Shown: positions 23,877-31,939 of the stretch, piece after piece
Layout of the letters: the number at the start of each line of letters is the position of its first letter
How positions within the stretch are numbered: position 1 is the first letter of the stretch
Translations under genes and position numbers: made by a program
NCBI GenBank assembly: GCA_017473085.1
Contig: JAFUNF010000006.1
Coordinates: 62,001-126,000, forward strand
DNA: 64,000 bases
Reading direction: 5' to 3'
From: Clostridia bacterium
Lineage (GTDB): Bacteria; Bacillota; Clostridia; Oscillospirales; CAG-272
The notes under the pieces: generated by a model
Seen by the model: only the letters and a program-made list of their open reading frames with translations
What the model was told of the DNA's origin: nothing
Databases searched by the model: none

Positions 23877-24620
23877 ATGGTTTTAGCTGATAGCATTGAA
23901 AGAGAGAAAAAAGGAATAGATTACATATATTCAGAGCAAGACAAACTTCTACTTAAGGAAATGCTTTCCGAAGTAAACATTTCGTTAAACACTAATTTGC
24001 AATACTTAGCCGAATTAGATTTTTTTAATGTAGTTGGAGCAGGTAATATTTATATCAATTGGATTGAAAAATTTTCATCTCAAACGATAAAATCTATTTT
24101 GCTTTGTCAAATTGTGTTAGATAAAGTAAAAGACAGTGATCTGCTTGCAATACAGCTATATAATAAATTTAAATCTTCAAATGAATATATCGCTACAAAA
24201 GGTATGCCTGCCCCTACTCATATTTATGCAAGATATGATAATATATTTTCAAAATTGAAATCTAAAAGAATACAAAATGAGCTTTTGATTTTAATGAAGA
24301 ATCCTCGAGATGCGTTTTATTTGCCTTTTACGTTGAGAATGCTTGCGTCAAATAAATTTTCAGAATTAAAAGAAATACTTGTTTTTTATTCAAACGACAA
24401 AAATATCACTTCTAACATGCTTGGAATCGATGATAGCGATGATTATTATCCTCCATTAAATTTTATTCAGAGAGAACTTAAATTCTCATCAATATATGGA
24501 TTTAGATATTATCCAACTAAGGATGTGTTAAATATTTTAGATGACTTTTCAAATTCATTTGATACGGATTTAATAGACGCAACAAGAAAGACATTAAAAT
24601 ATATTGAAACTCATAAATAA
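23877..24620 (+). CDS. Hypothetical helical protein, island orphan
   Basis: 247 residues, not recognised. It reads as all-alpha, with repeated helix pairs and no signal peptide or membrane segment; a HEAT-like fold is possible. Central phrases such as GMPAPTHIYARYDNIFSKLKS and NPRDAFYLPFTLRMLASNK carry most of the conserved-looking residues. It lies between the two sigma modules and just before a SUKH-like gene. Immunity-type proteins often show this mix of small helical proteins beside SUKH members, but no toxin gene is present. It is AT-richer than the housekeeping genes around the island. Confidence 0.65.
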   Translation: MVLADSIEREKKGIDYIYSEQDKLLLKEMLSEVNISLNTNLQYLAELDFFNVVGAGNIYINWIEKFSSQTIKSILLCQIVLDKVKDSDLLAIQLYNKFKSSNEYIATKGMPAPTHIYARYDNIFSKLKSKRIQNELLILMKNPRDAFYLPFTLRMLASNKFSELKEILVFYSNDKNITSNMLGIDDSDDYYPPLNFIQRELKFSSIYGFRYYPTKDVLNILDDFSNSFDTDLIDATRKTLKYIETHK

Positions 24621-24696
24621 TCCATTGTTATGATATAAAAGTAACAAAATATTTAGAAAAAATTAATACCGCGCTATATTAATCCAAGGAGAAAAT

Positions 24697-25326
24697 ATGA
24701 AATTTTTTAAGATTGTTGATAAAATTATAAAAGAAAACAAAGACAACACAATTGTTAGAAAAAATGAAACACTTTTAATTGAGCCCTTAGGAATTCCAAA
24801 ATCAAGACATATGATATTTAAGTCTATTGGCGACAGAGCTGTTAAGGAAATACTTATAGGTGACTATAAAAATGAATTTCCAAAAGAATACATAAAGCTT
24901 TTGAAAAAATATAATGGATTATCTTTATACAATTATAAAATAATTGTGCTAAATTCTATCGATAAAAGAACTAAAAAGCCAATGGAATTTGCACATGATG
25001 GCCTAACATTGTTTGGCTTGCCTTGCAGACCGCCATTTTCAAGACCTCGTGACGAGGAAGAGTGCTTCGATATAAGAATTGAGGACTTAAGAAAACACGA
25101 TAATATACCTGATACATATTTGAAAATAGGAATATACAGACGGTGCGATGAATGGAATTCAACAACCGAAATAATGATAGATACTGTTTCTCACAGGGTA
25201 TATGCTTTTGAAAGAGAGGATGACAAAATTCAAGCTGAGTGGAAAAACTTAGATGAATGCTTGTGCGATATCTGCGAAAAGGTTTCTAAAATGCCATTAG
25301 TTGTCGAGAAATATAGCAATTTATAA
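24697..25326 (+). CDS. SUKH (SMI1/KNR4)-like protein
   Basis: 209 residues. The stretch FPKEYIKLLKKYNGLSLYNYKI matches the core of the SMI1/KNR4 superfamily, in which a leader sequence (F/L)P..Y..(F/L)...NG precedes a beta sheet. In bacteria these proteins are mostly immunity proteins against contact-dependent or polymorphic toxins; no toxin is seen nearby. It may be a stand-alone or domesticated member. A strong AAGGAG precedes the ATG. The gene ends at the GAGTG-stem terminator T3. Confidence 0.65.
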   Translation: MKFFKIVDKIIKENKDNTIVRKNETLLIEPLGIPKSRHMIFKSIGDRAVKEILIGDYKNEFPKEYIKLLKKYNGLSLYNYKIIVLNSIDKRTKKPMEFAHDGLTLFGLPCRPPFSRPRDEEECFDIRIEDLRKHDNIPDTYLKIGIYRRCDEWNSTTEIMIDTVSHRVYAFEREDDKIQAEWKNLDECLCDICEKVSKMPLVVEKYSNL

Positions 25327-25344
25327 ATCTAACCTCCTAAAAAG

Positions 25345-25367
25345 CGAGTGCCGAAGCACTCGTTTTT
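25345..25367 (+). terminator. GAGTG-stem terminator T3
   Basis: CGAGTGC-CGAA-GCACTCG with T5, after the SUKH-like gene and preceded by the same TAACCTCCTAAAA motif as T2. Confidence 0.85.
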
Positions 25368-25384
25368 CTACATTTGGTAGAAAA

Positions 25385-25402
25385 ATATTCTCCTAAGAAT
25401 AT
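25385..25402 (+). promoter_or_regulatory. Putative operator before the second XRE-TPR regulator
   Basis: The inverted repeat ATATTCT-CCTA-AGAATAT lies about 25 bases before a TAAAAT -10-like element (25426-25431). Position and symmetry suggest autoregulation by the XRE protein encoded at 25471. Confidence 0.4.
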
Positions 25403-25470
25403 ATGGATTTTATTTCAAAGTGTGTTAAAATAGAATTACCTCGAGGAAACAATCACAAGGGAGAATATAT

Positions 25471-26541
25471 ATGGAAAATTTCGGAGATAAGATAAAATCA
25501 TTGAGAAAAAGAATGAATTTAACGCAAGAAGAGCTTGCTGAAAGATTAAATGTATCTTTTCAAACCGTTTCAAAATGGGAGAGAAATGCTTCCTTGCCAG
25601 ACATAACTATGTTACCTATATTGGCAAATTTCTTTGATGTTACAACAGATGAGCTTTTAGGCGTTGATTTGACAAAGAAAAATCAAAAAATTGATGAGAT
25701 ACTTGCTGAATTTTCAAGGTTAAATACAGATTATGATGCAAGAGCAGAAGAATTTATTATCAACGCATATAAGACATATCCTAATGATTATCGTATAATG
25801 GATAGATATATGTGGTATATGGCAGGGGATTATGCAGATAACGACCCCAAAAAGCTACTTGCAAGGAAAGATGAATTCTTGTCGATATGCGACAGAATAT
25901 TAGACGGTTGCAAGGACACACGCATTCTTTTAGACGCAAGAAATATGCAGGCAAAGATTTTGCACGCAGAGGGAAAAACAGACGAAGCCATAAAAATATA
26001 CGGGGACAATTTCCCAGACTGGTATCAAACTGTTCACCAAAAAATAGAACAGCTCTTTGCAAAGGATACCGACGAATATCGAGCAATGAACAAAAGGAAT
26101 TTTTACGGCTTAATAGATTTTGCAATTTCAAAATGGGTTAGGATTTATTGGTTTGATAATAAATTATCAATAAATGAGAAGATAGAAGCCTGTGAAAAAA
26201 TCAGCGATTCCTTAACCTCAATGAGAAAAGAAAACGATGACTTGATTTTCGCTGTGTTGGAGCATAGGTTTTTGACCGAATTTACAGGAAGGTTATGTCA
26301 GGCTGAGTGGGAAGAAAATGACATCTTAAGAATTTATGAAAAGAAGCTTTCTAGTGCGAAGCATTTAACTGATGTGATCAAAAAAGATGATGTTATATAT
26401 GCATTGGCAAAGCAATATAATGCAGAAAATGTATTGAAAAACACTATTGAAAGATTGAAATCAACCAAATTTCCTGCAATCGTTTGCTTGCGTAGAAGCG
26501 AAAGGTTTATTAGCTTGCTGGAAAAGTTCGAAATAAAATAA
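25471..26541 (+). CDS. XRE-family transcriptional regulator with long helical C-terminal region
   Basis: 356 residues. The helix-turn-helix fills residues 5-64 (LTQEELAERLNVSFQTVSKWE) and is followed by TTDELLGVDLTKKNQKIDEIL, which matches the equivalent join in the regulator at 19.25 kb. The remaining 280 residues are a helical solenoid-like sensor with tryptophan-rich stretches. It lies 92 bases before the second sigma-factor gene on the same strand, repeating the XRE-then-sigma order seen at 21.1-22.1 kb. It probably controls that gene; the signal is unknown. Confidence 0.82.
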   Translation: MENFGDKIKSLRKRMNLTQEELAERLNVSFQTVSKWERNASLPDITMLPILANFFDVTTDELLGVDLTKKNQKIDEILAEFSRLNTDYDARAEEFIINAYKTYPNDYRIMDRYMWYMAGDYADNDPKKLLARKDEFLSICDRILDGCKDTRILLDARNMQAKILHAEGKTDEAIKIYGDNFPDWYQTVHQKIEQLFAKDTDEYRAMNKRNFYGLIDFAISKWVRIYWFDNKLSINEKIEACEKISDSLTSMRKENDDLIFAVLEHRFLTEFTGRLCQAEWEENDILRIYEKKLSSAKHLTDVIKKDDVIYALAKQYNAENVLKNTIERLKSTKFPAIVCLRRSERFISLLEKFEIK

Positions 26542-26633
26542 TCAAATAAAATTTTCAAAAATTTGTTAACCGACACCAACCAAATGATACTATATAGGTG
26601 AAAGCTTTCAAAAAGGACTAACAGGAGAATAAT

Positions 26634-28187
26634 ATGAAACAACAGGTGGTAGCAGAATTGATTTCTAAAAATATGTCTGCATTCTATGGCTATGCCTTTG
26701 ATAAATTGTATGATAAGGATTCGGCAGAGGATTTAACCTCCGAAATTATAAGCGAAATTCTTGCCTCTGCCGAAAACCTTCAAAATGATAAAGCATTTTG
26801 GGGCTATGCTTGGAAAATAGCAGAAAATACCTTTAGAAAATTCATTCGTAGAAACAAAATCATATCAAAAACAGTAGATTTAAATGAAAATACTGACAAT
26901 GTTGGTTTTTATCATTCTCCATTAGACCAATACATCGAAAAGGAAGAAAAGGACGAGCAAACCTATCTTTTAAGAAGAGAGCTGTCCTTGCTTTCCTCGA
27001 TGCATAGAAAAATTACCGTTTCATATTACATTCATAATAAAAGCTGCGGGGAAATTGCAAGCGAGCAGAATATGACTGTTGAAATGGTAAAATATCATTT
27101 ATTCAAATCAAGAAAGATACTAAAGGAAGGTGTTAGTATGACAAGAAAATTAGGAGAAAAAAGCTACAACCCCGGTGTATTTCGTGTAGATTTTTGGGGG
27201 AATGTTTCGCCAAAATACAGAGAATTATTTGACCGTTCATTGCCAGGAGCAATAATGCTATCCGCTTATGAAAAGCCACTCACGGCAGAGGAGCTATCAA
27301 TCGAGCTTGGTGTTGCAATGCCATATCTTGAGGAAGAGCTTGAAATCCTTGAAAGTGCCGAGCTTATAAAAAGAATTGGCACTAAATATCAAACAAATAT
27401 TGTTATAATTACAGATACGTTTGAAAAAGCTTTTATAAAATCTGTTAAAAGCATTTACATAAATGCTGCAAAGGAAATTTTTGAAAGCTCAAAATCCTTG
27501 CTTGACAAAGTAAGACAAATGAAATTCAAGGGTAACGACCTTGATGATAACAGACTTATGTGGCTTATTATCAGTATGGTTTTACTTGAAGCAACAGATT
27601 TGCCTGAAAGCTATCCCGATTTAGTGCTTGGTGGATGTGGCTTTGTGTATGGCTATGATAATGACTATCTTAATATGTCTATTAATGGAGTATCACATTG
27701 CTATGTAGATGAAGTTGAGTTTTTTGCAGTGAACTACAAGAAAACACAAAATGTGCAAAATTATGAGCATTTTCGCTTTATGGATAGAGCCAAGGTTATG
27801 AAGGATGCCATTTTAGGTAATAAGGCTGATGAAAGCAATCCAATGCTTCCTGTAATGATAGAACAAGGTTATGTATATTGTGAAAACGAAATAGTATATC
27901 CAAACTTTTATTTGTTTGACAAGGAAAATTACAAGGCAATCAGCGAGCTTCTTGCACCCGTTTCACAATACACGAAATCATATATGAAGCAAATCTTTGA
28001 TAAAGCTACTATCGAGCTTGCAAAGGTTACTCCAAGCTTTGTAAAAGACCAGTGTAAAAACATAGCACAGTTACATTATAGCAGTGGCGTTATGGGCTTT
28101 ATTGTAAATGAGCTTATCGACAATGGTAGCTTGATTGTTCCAAAGGAAAAAACAAATCTTGCTATATGGGGTATTAATCACAGGTAA
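26634..28187 (+). CDS. Sigma-70-family (ECF-like) sigma factor with long C-terminal extension, paralogue
   Basis: 517 residues. Region 2 (DKDSAEDLTSEIISEIL, WGYAWKIAENTFRKFIRR) and region 4 (HRKITVSYYIHNKSCGEIASEQNMTVEMVKYHLFKSRK) are clear. The C-terminal 340 residues match the sigma factor at 22.1 kb in order: the winged-helix segment LTAEELSIELGVAMPYLEEELEIL, KYQTNIVIITD against KYQTTFFIMED, NRLMWLIISM against NFLMWSLLML, and VTPSFV against LIPSFL. No anti-sigma gene is adjacent. The last island gene; it ends at a hairpin shared with ackA. Confidence 0.82.
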   Translation: MKQQVVAELISKNMSAFYGYAFDKLYDKDSAEDLTSEIISEILASAENLQNDKAFWGYAWKIAENTFRKFIRRNKIISKTVDLNENTDNVGFYHSPLDQYIEKEEKDEQTYLLRRELSLLSSMHRKITVSYYIHNKSCGEIASEQNMTVEMVKYHLFKSRKILKEGVSMTRKLGEKSYNPGVFRVDFWGNVSPKYRELFDRSLPGAIMLSAYEKPLTAEELSIELGVAMPYLEEELEILESAELIKRIGTKYQTNIVIITDTFEKAFIKSVKSIYINAAKEIFESSKSLLDKVRQMKFKGNDLDDNRLMWLIISMVLLEATDLPESYPDLVLGGCGFVYGYDNDYLNMSINGVSHCYVDEVEFFAVNYKKTQNVQNYEHFRFMDRAKVMKDAILGNKADESNPMLPVMIEQGYVYCENEIVYPNFYLFDKENYKAISELLAPVSQYTKSYMKQIFDKATIELAKVTPSFVKDQCKNIAQLHYSSGVMGFIVNELIDNGSLIVPKEKTNLAIWGINHR

Positions 28188-28198
28188 AAGATAACAAA

Positions 28199-28229
28199 AG
28201 ACGAGTGCAAATCAATTTTGCACTCGTCT
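28199..28229. terminator. GAGTG-stem terminator T4 (bidirectional)
   Basis: AGACGAGTGCAAA / TTTGCACTCGTCT with loop TCAAT lies between the converging second sigma-factor gene and ackA. The CGAGTGC stem core is shared with T1-T3. Confidence 0.8.
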
Positions 28230-28246
28230 ACATTTTTGTTTATTAA

Positions 28247-29506
28247 TTATTTGCCAGAAACAAGTCTTTCAGTGTCCATAGCAATCATAAGCTCTTCGTT
28301 TGTAGGAAGAACATAAACCTTAACCTTTGAGTTAGGTGTAGAAAGCTCAACTATGTTAGGCTGACGAAGAGTTTTTGCGTTAAGCTCGTAGTCAATTTCG
28401 ATACCGAAGTATTCCATATCACGACAAACTCTTTCACGAAGCTCAGGGTTGTTTTCGCCCATACCAGCAGTAAATACGATAGCATCAAGACCATTCATGG
28501 CTGCAGCATAAGAGCCTATATATTGCTTAACCTGATATGCAAGAATTTCAGCCGCAAGCTTAGAATTCTTTGTAACTCTTGCTTTTTGTTCATCTGTTAC
28601 AGGGCAAGTATCAAGCTCCTCGTTGTATTCGCCACGAATAGCTCCTTCAATATCACGGCTATCTGAGGAATACTCGGAAACACCGAGGAAACCACATTTC
28701 TTATTCATAAAATCAGAAATTTCATCAACACCAATGTTGTGCTTCTTCATAATGTAAGGAACGATAGCTGGGTCAATAGAGCCACAACGTGTACCCATTT
28801 CAACACCTGCAAGAGGAGTAAAGCCCATGCTTGTATCAACACACTTACCATTCTTAACTGCAGAAATTGATGAACCATTACCAATGTGACAGGTAACAAG
28901 CTTTGTGTCGGTTCTGCCAAGAATTTTATTCATTTCCATAGAAACAAATTTGTGTGATGTACCGTGAGCACCATATCTTCTGATTTTATCGTTTTCAATC
29001 ATCTTCATAGGTAGAGCGTAGGTATATGCTGGTGCCTCCATTGTCTGGTGGAACGCTGTATCGAACACAACAACCTGTGGAACAGTAGGCATAACCTTTG
29101 TGCAACCCTTAATACCCATAATATGAGCAGGATTGTGTAGTGGTGCAAATTCGCTACACTTATCAATAATATCAATAACCTCGTCAGTAACTATACAGCT
29201 ATCAAAGAAGTAAGAGCCACCATGAACAACTCGGTGACCAATTGCCTCAATCTCATCAACATTAGAAATACAACCATATTCCTTGTCAGTGAGCATTTTA
29301 ACAACTATTTCAGTAGCAACTGAGTGATCCTTCATTGGCATGGGCTTTTTGATTTTCTTAGAGCCGTCGCCAAGCTTGTGGTCAATAAGGCTACCCTCCA
29401 TACCAATTCTTTCGCAAATACCCTTAGCCAAAACCTCCTTGGTTTCGGTGTTCATAAGCTGGTACTTAAGGGAAGAGCTACCTGCATTTACAACTAATAC
29501 TTTCAT
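28247..29506 (-). CDS. ackA: Acetate kinase
   Basis: A 419-residue enzyme that interconverts acetyl phosphate plus ADP with acetate plus ATP, the energy-yielding end of acetate fermentation. The signature VLVVNAGSSSLKYQL at the N terminus and VVFDTAFHQTM plus GAHGTSHKFVS identify the family. It is about 20 residues longer than most, with an extra acidic stretch near GEYNEELDTCPVTDEQ. pta is not adjacent. AGGAGG precedes the ATG, and the promoter (TTGAAT, 17 bases, TATAAT on the minus strand, 29589-29561) overlaps that of tmcAL. Confidence 0.97.
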   Translation of the reverse strand: MKVLVVNAGSSSLKYQLMNTETKEVLAKGICERIGMEGSLIDHKLGDGSKKIKKPMPMKDHSVATEIVVKMLTDKEYGCISNVDEIEAIGHRVVHGGSYFFDSCIVTDEVIDIIDKCSEFAPLHNPAHIMGIKGCTKVMPTVPQVVVFDTAFHQTMEAPAYTYALPMKMIENDKIRRYGAHGTSHKFVSMEMNKILGRTDTKLVTCHIGNGSSISAVKNGKCVDTSMGFTPLAGVEMGTRCGSIDPAIVPYIMKKHNIGVDEISDFMNKKCGFLGVSEYSSDSRDIEGAIRGEYNEELDTCPVTDEQKARVTKNSKLAAEILAYQVKQYIGSYAAAMNGLDAIVFTAGMGENNPELRERVCRDMEYFGIEIDYELNAKTLRQPNIVELSTPNSKVKVYVLPTNEELMIAMDTERLVSGK

Positions 29507-29533
29507 TTTTTATCCTCCTAAATGAAATCTTTC

Positions 29534-29589
29534 TTGACAAAATATTAATTATCAAGTAATATTATAGAGGAAAAGAATAACAAATTCAA
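29534..29589. promoter_or_regulatory. Overlapping divergent promoters of ackA and tmcAL
   Basis: For tmcAL (plus): TTGACA 29534-29539, 17 bases, TAATAT 29557-29562. For ackA (minus): TTGAAT 29589-29584, 17 bases, TATAAT 29566-29561. The two -10 boxes share bases, so polymerase cannot occupy both at once. Confidence 0.6.
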
Positions 29590-29634
29590 GACTTTTTAAA
29601 AATATTATCATATTTTTTTGAAAGGAGATTTGTA

Positions 29635-30798
29635 ATGAGTGAAATTGTCGGTATAATTTGTGAATATAACCCCTTTCATAAGGGTCATTTATACCAAATA
29701 AATCAAATAAAAAAAGAACTACCAAATTCAAAAATAGTTGCAATTATGTCAGGAAACATTGTACAAAGGGGAGAGTTTGCTATTTTTGATAAAAGAAAAA
29801 GAGCAGAGCTGTCACTTGAAAATGGAGTGGATTTAGTTTTAGAAATTCCATATCCTTATTGTGGGTCAACTGCTGAGGTTTTTGCCAATGCAGGCGTAAG
29901 AATAGCAACTAAAATAGGTTGCTCTCATCTTTATTTCGGCACAGAAACAGCAGATATTGGTGACTTAGAAAAGCTTTCCTCCATAATTGATTCTAAAGAA
30001 ATGAAAAATGCAATAAATAAACACCTTGTGTCATCAAAAAACTATAATGAAGCAAAGGAAAAAGCCCTTAAGGAAAATGGATTTACAATGCCAAAAGCTC
30101 CTAATGACATTCTTGCTCTTGAGTATATACGAGCAATCAAAAACCAAGAATCACACCTTGAGTATCGCACCATAAAAAGAAAGGGTGCAGGCTACAACGA
30201 CAGAGAAGTGCAAGATGTTATGTCAGCCTCTGCCATAAGAAAATACTACTACGAAAATAATGAGTTTATTTCAATTCCAAATACATCACAAAGCTTCTAT
30301 GAAAGAATTGCAATGTCAAATCAAACACTTGACTTGAATAAGACAACCGATTTTTTGCATCGCTATGCGTTGATTGTCGAAAGAGAAGAGCTTGATTCAG
30401 CATATGATTCTTGTGCAGAAATTGGAGCGGTAATTAAAAATAGTGCGGAAAATAGCAGAAATGGAGAGCATTTTATAACAAGCTTAAGCTCAAAGGCTTA
30501 TACCACAGCACGAATCAAGCGTGCACTCCTTTTTGCCTTGTTTAAAGTAAAAAGTGCCGACAAGTGTCTGAATTTTACAAATCTTTTAGCGACAAATGAT
30601 AACGGAAAGAAAATTTTAAAATTAGCAAAAAAAGAGGATTTTGTAGTCGTAACAAAGCTTTCTGATACAAAAAAGCTCGACCCTGTGTCTAAAAAGCACT
30701 ATGATTCCACTATTTCCGTTGATAAAATTTACAATACACTACTAAAGGATACTGTCTTACCAAGTGAGGCATATTCACAAAAACCAACAATCAAGTAA
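29635..30798 (+). CDS. tmcAL: tRNA(Met) cytidine acetate ligase TmcAL
   Basis: A 387-residue nucleotidyltransferase-fold enzyme that activates acetate with ATP and forms N4-acetylcytidine at the wobble base of elongator tRNA-Met, improving AUG decoding accuracy. The N terminus GIICEYNPFHKGHLYQI contains the nucleotidyltransferase signature (NPFHxGH), and MSGNIVQRGEFAIFDKR is a family block. AAAGGAG precedes the ATG. Its acetate substrate links it logically to acetate kinase encoded back to back. Confidence 0.94.
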   Translation: MSEIVGIICEYNPFHKGHLYQINQIKKELPNSKIVAIMSGNIVQRGEFAIFDKRKRAELSLENGVDLVLEIPYPYCGSTAEVFANAGVRIATKIGCSHLYFGTETADIGDLEKLSSIIDSKEMKNAINKHLVSSKNYNEAKEKALKENGFTMPKAPNDILALEYIRAIKNQESHLEYRTIKRKGAGYNDREVQDVMSASAIRKYYYENNEFISIPNTSQSFYERIAMSNQTLDLNKTTDFLHRYALIVEREELDSAYDSCAEIGAVIKNSAENSRNGEHFITSLSSKAYTTARIKRALLFALFKVKSADKCLNFTNLLATNDNGKKILKLAKKEDFVVVTKLSDTKKLDPVSKKHYDSTISVDKIYNTLLKDTVLPSEAYSQKPTIK

Positions 30799-30824
30799 AA
30801 AAGGGCTTTGTTAAGCCCTTTTTC
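30799..30824. terminator. Terminator between tmcAL and the DUF378 gene
   Basis: AAGGGCTT-TGTT-AAGCCCTT with A and T flanks; it can serve both converging genes. Confidence 0.8.
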
Positions 30825-30825
30825 T

Positions 30826-31050
30826 TTATTCTATTCTGTCTCTGTTTTCGTCCCCAACTGTGATATGTCTGAAAAGAATTGAAACACACCAAAGAGCACA
30901 TAGCCCAACAAGTACAAAGACGATTCTTGCGCCAATACTGTCCATACCGCCAAATATCCAACCAACTATATCGAATTGGAATAATCCAACGCTACCCCAG
31001 TTTATACCGCCAATGATGAGCAGAGAGAGTGCAATTTTATCGATAAGCAT
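30826..31050 (-). CDS. DUF378 small membrane protein
   Basis: 74 residues from ATG 31050, which follows GGAGG; a longer frame starting at 31086 includes that site. It has two to three membrane segments with the family pattern KIALSLLIIGGINWGSVGLFQFDIV, the signature of DUF378 proteins (YuzA-like). Their function is unknown. It is a single gene convergent with tmcAL and divergent from sigK. Confidence 0.85.
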   Translation of the reverse strand: MLIDKIALSLLIIGGINWGSVGLFQFDIVGWIFGGMDSIGARIVFVLVGLCALWCVSILFRHITVGDENRDRIE

Positions 31051-31197
31051 AAAATTTCCTCCAAATATTTTGAACTTTTCGTTCATTCATATTTTTCGCA
31101 GATTTATTGCTAATATGCAAAAATAGTGCTGTGAAATTTTTCCTGACAAGCAATTTAGCAATCCTTTCGAAATATGCTTATATTGGAGGTGATATTA

Positions 31198-31881
31198 ATG
31201 GGAATTTTTTCTATGCTTTTAAATGTTGTATTTATGATTTTAGGCGTTGAGCCAGTGCAGAAATTTCCACCAATTTTGTCAAAGGAGGAGGAAACAGAAT
31301 ATTTTAGACTTCATCATGCAGGAGACAGGAAAGCAAGAGAAAAGCTAATTGAGCATAATTTAAGATTAGTTGCGCACGTGGTTAGAAAATATTATTCTAC
31401 CAGCAATAATCAAGAGGATTTAATATCAGTTGGCACAATAGGATTAATTAAAGCAATAGATTCCTTTAAATCTGATAATGGCACTAAATTTGCAACCTAT
31501 GCTGCTAAATGTATTCAAAATGAAATTTTGATGCTTTTTCGTAGTCAAAAGAAATTAGGTTGCGAGGTTTCATTAAATGATACAATTGATATTGACAAGG
31601 ATGGAAACCCCTTGACATACATAGACATAATTAGCTCTGACGAATCAATCGAGGACGATATAGACAAAAAAATTCAAATTAGCAAGGCGCTTGAGTTCAT
31701 AAGATGCAATCTTGAAGAAAGAGAAAAGAATATTTTGGTTATGCGATATGGATTAGGAGATACTAAAGCATATACACAAAGAGAGGTGGCACAAATATTA
31801 GGTATTTCAAGATCGTATGTTTCAAGAATCGAGAAATCGGCTTTAGAAAAAATAAATAAATATTTAACTTCACATTGTTGA
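31198..31881 (+). CDS. sigK: RNA polymerase sigma factor SigK, late mother-cell
   Basis: About 227 residues. A hydrophobic N terminus (MGIFSMLLNVVFMILGVEP) looks like the pro-sequence removed on activation in Bacillus. Region 2 (NLRLVAHVVRKYYST, DLISVGTIGLIKAIDSFK) and the region 4 helix-turn-helix (TQREVAQILGISRSYVSRIEKSALEKI) match SigK closely. The gene is complete, with no skin-type insertion. ATG 31198 follows GGAGG. SigK drives the last mother-cell genes, for coat and spore release. Confidence 0.93.
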   Translation: MGIFSMLLNVVFMILGVEPVQKFPPILSKEEETEYFRLHHAGDRKAREKLIEHNLRLVAHVVRKYYSTSNNQEDLISVGTIGLIKAIDSFKSDNGTKFATYAAKCIQNEILMLFRSQKKLGCEVSLNDTIDIDKDGNPLTYIDIISSDESIEDDIDKKIQISKALEFIRCNLEEREKNILVMRYGLGDTKAYTQREVAQILGISRSYVSRIEKSALEKINKYLTSHC

Positions 31882-31939
31882 TTTTTGATGTTTTATAGTA
31901 TATAATATAAAATGCAATAAAATTGCATAGGAGTAAAAA

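Noticed and set aside
31198..31881. Split sigK with a skin-like element
   Set aside because: The reading frame is continuous from the pro-sequence to region 4, so no insertion is present.
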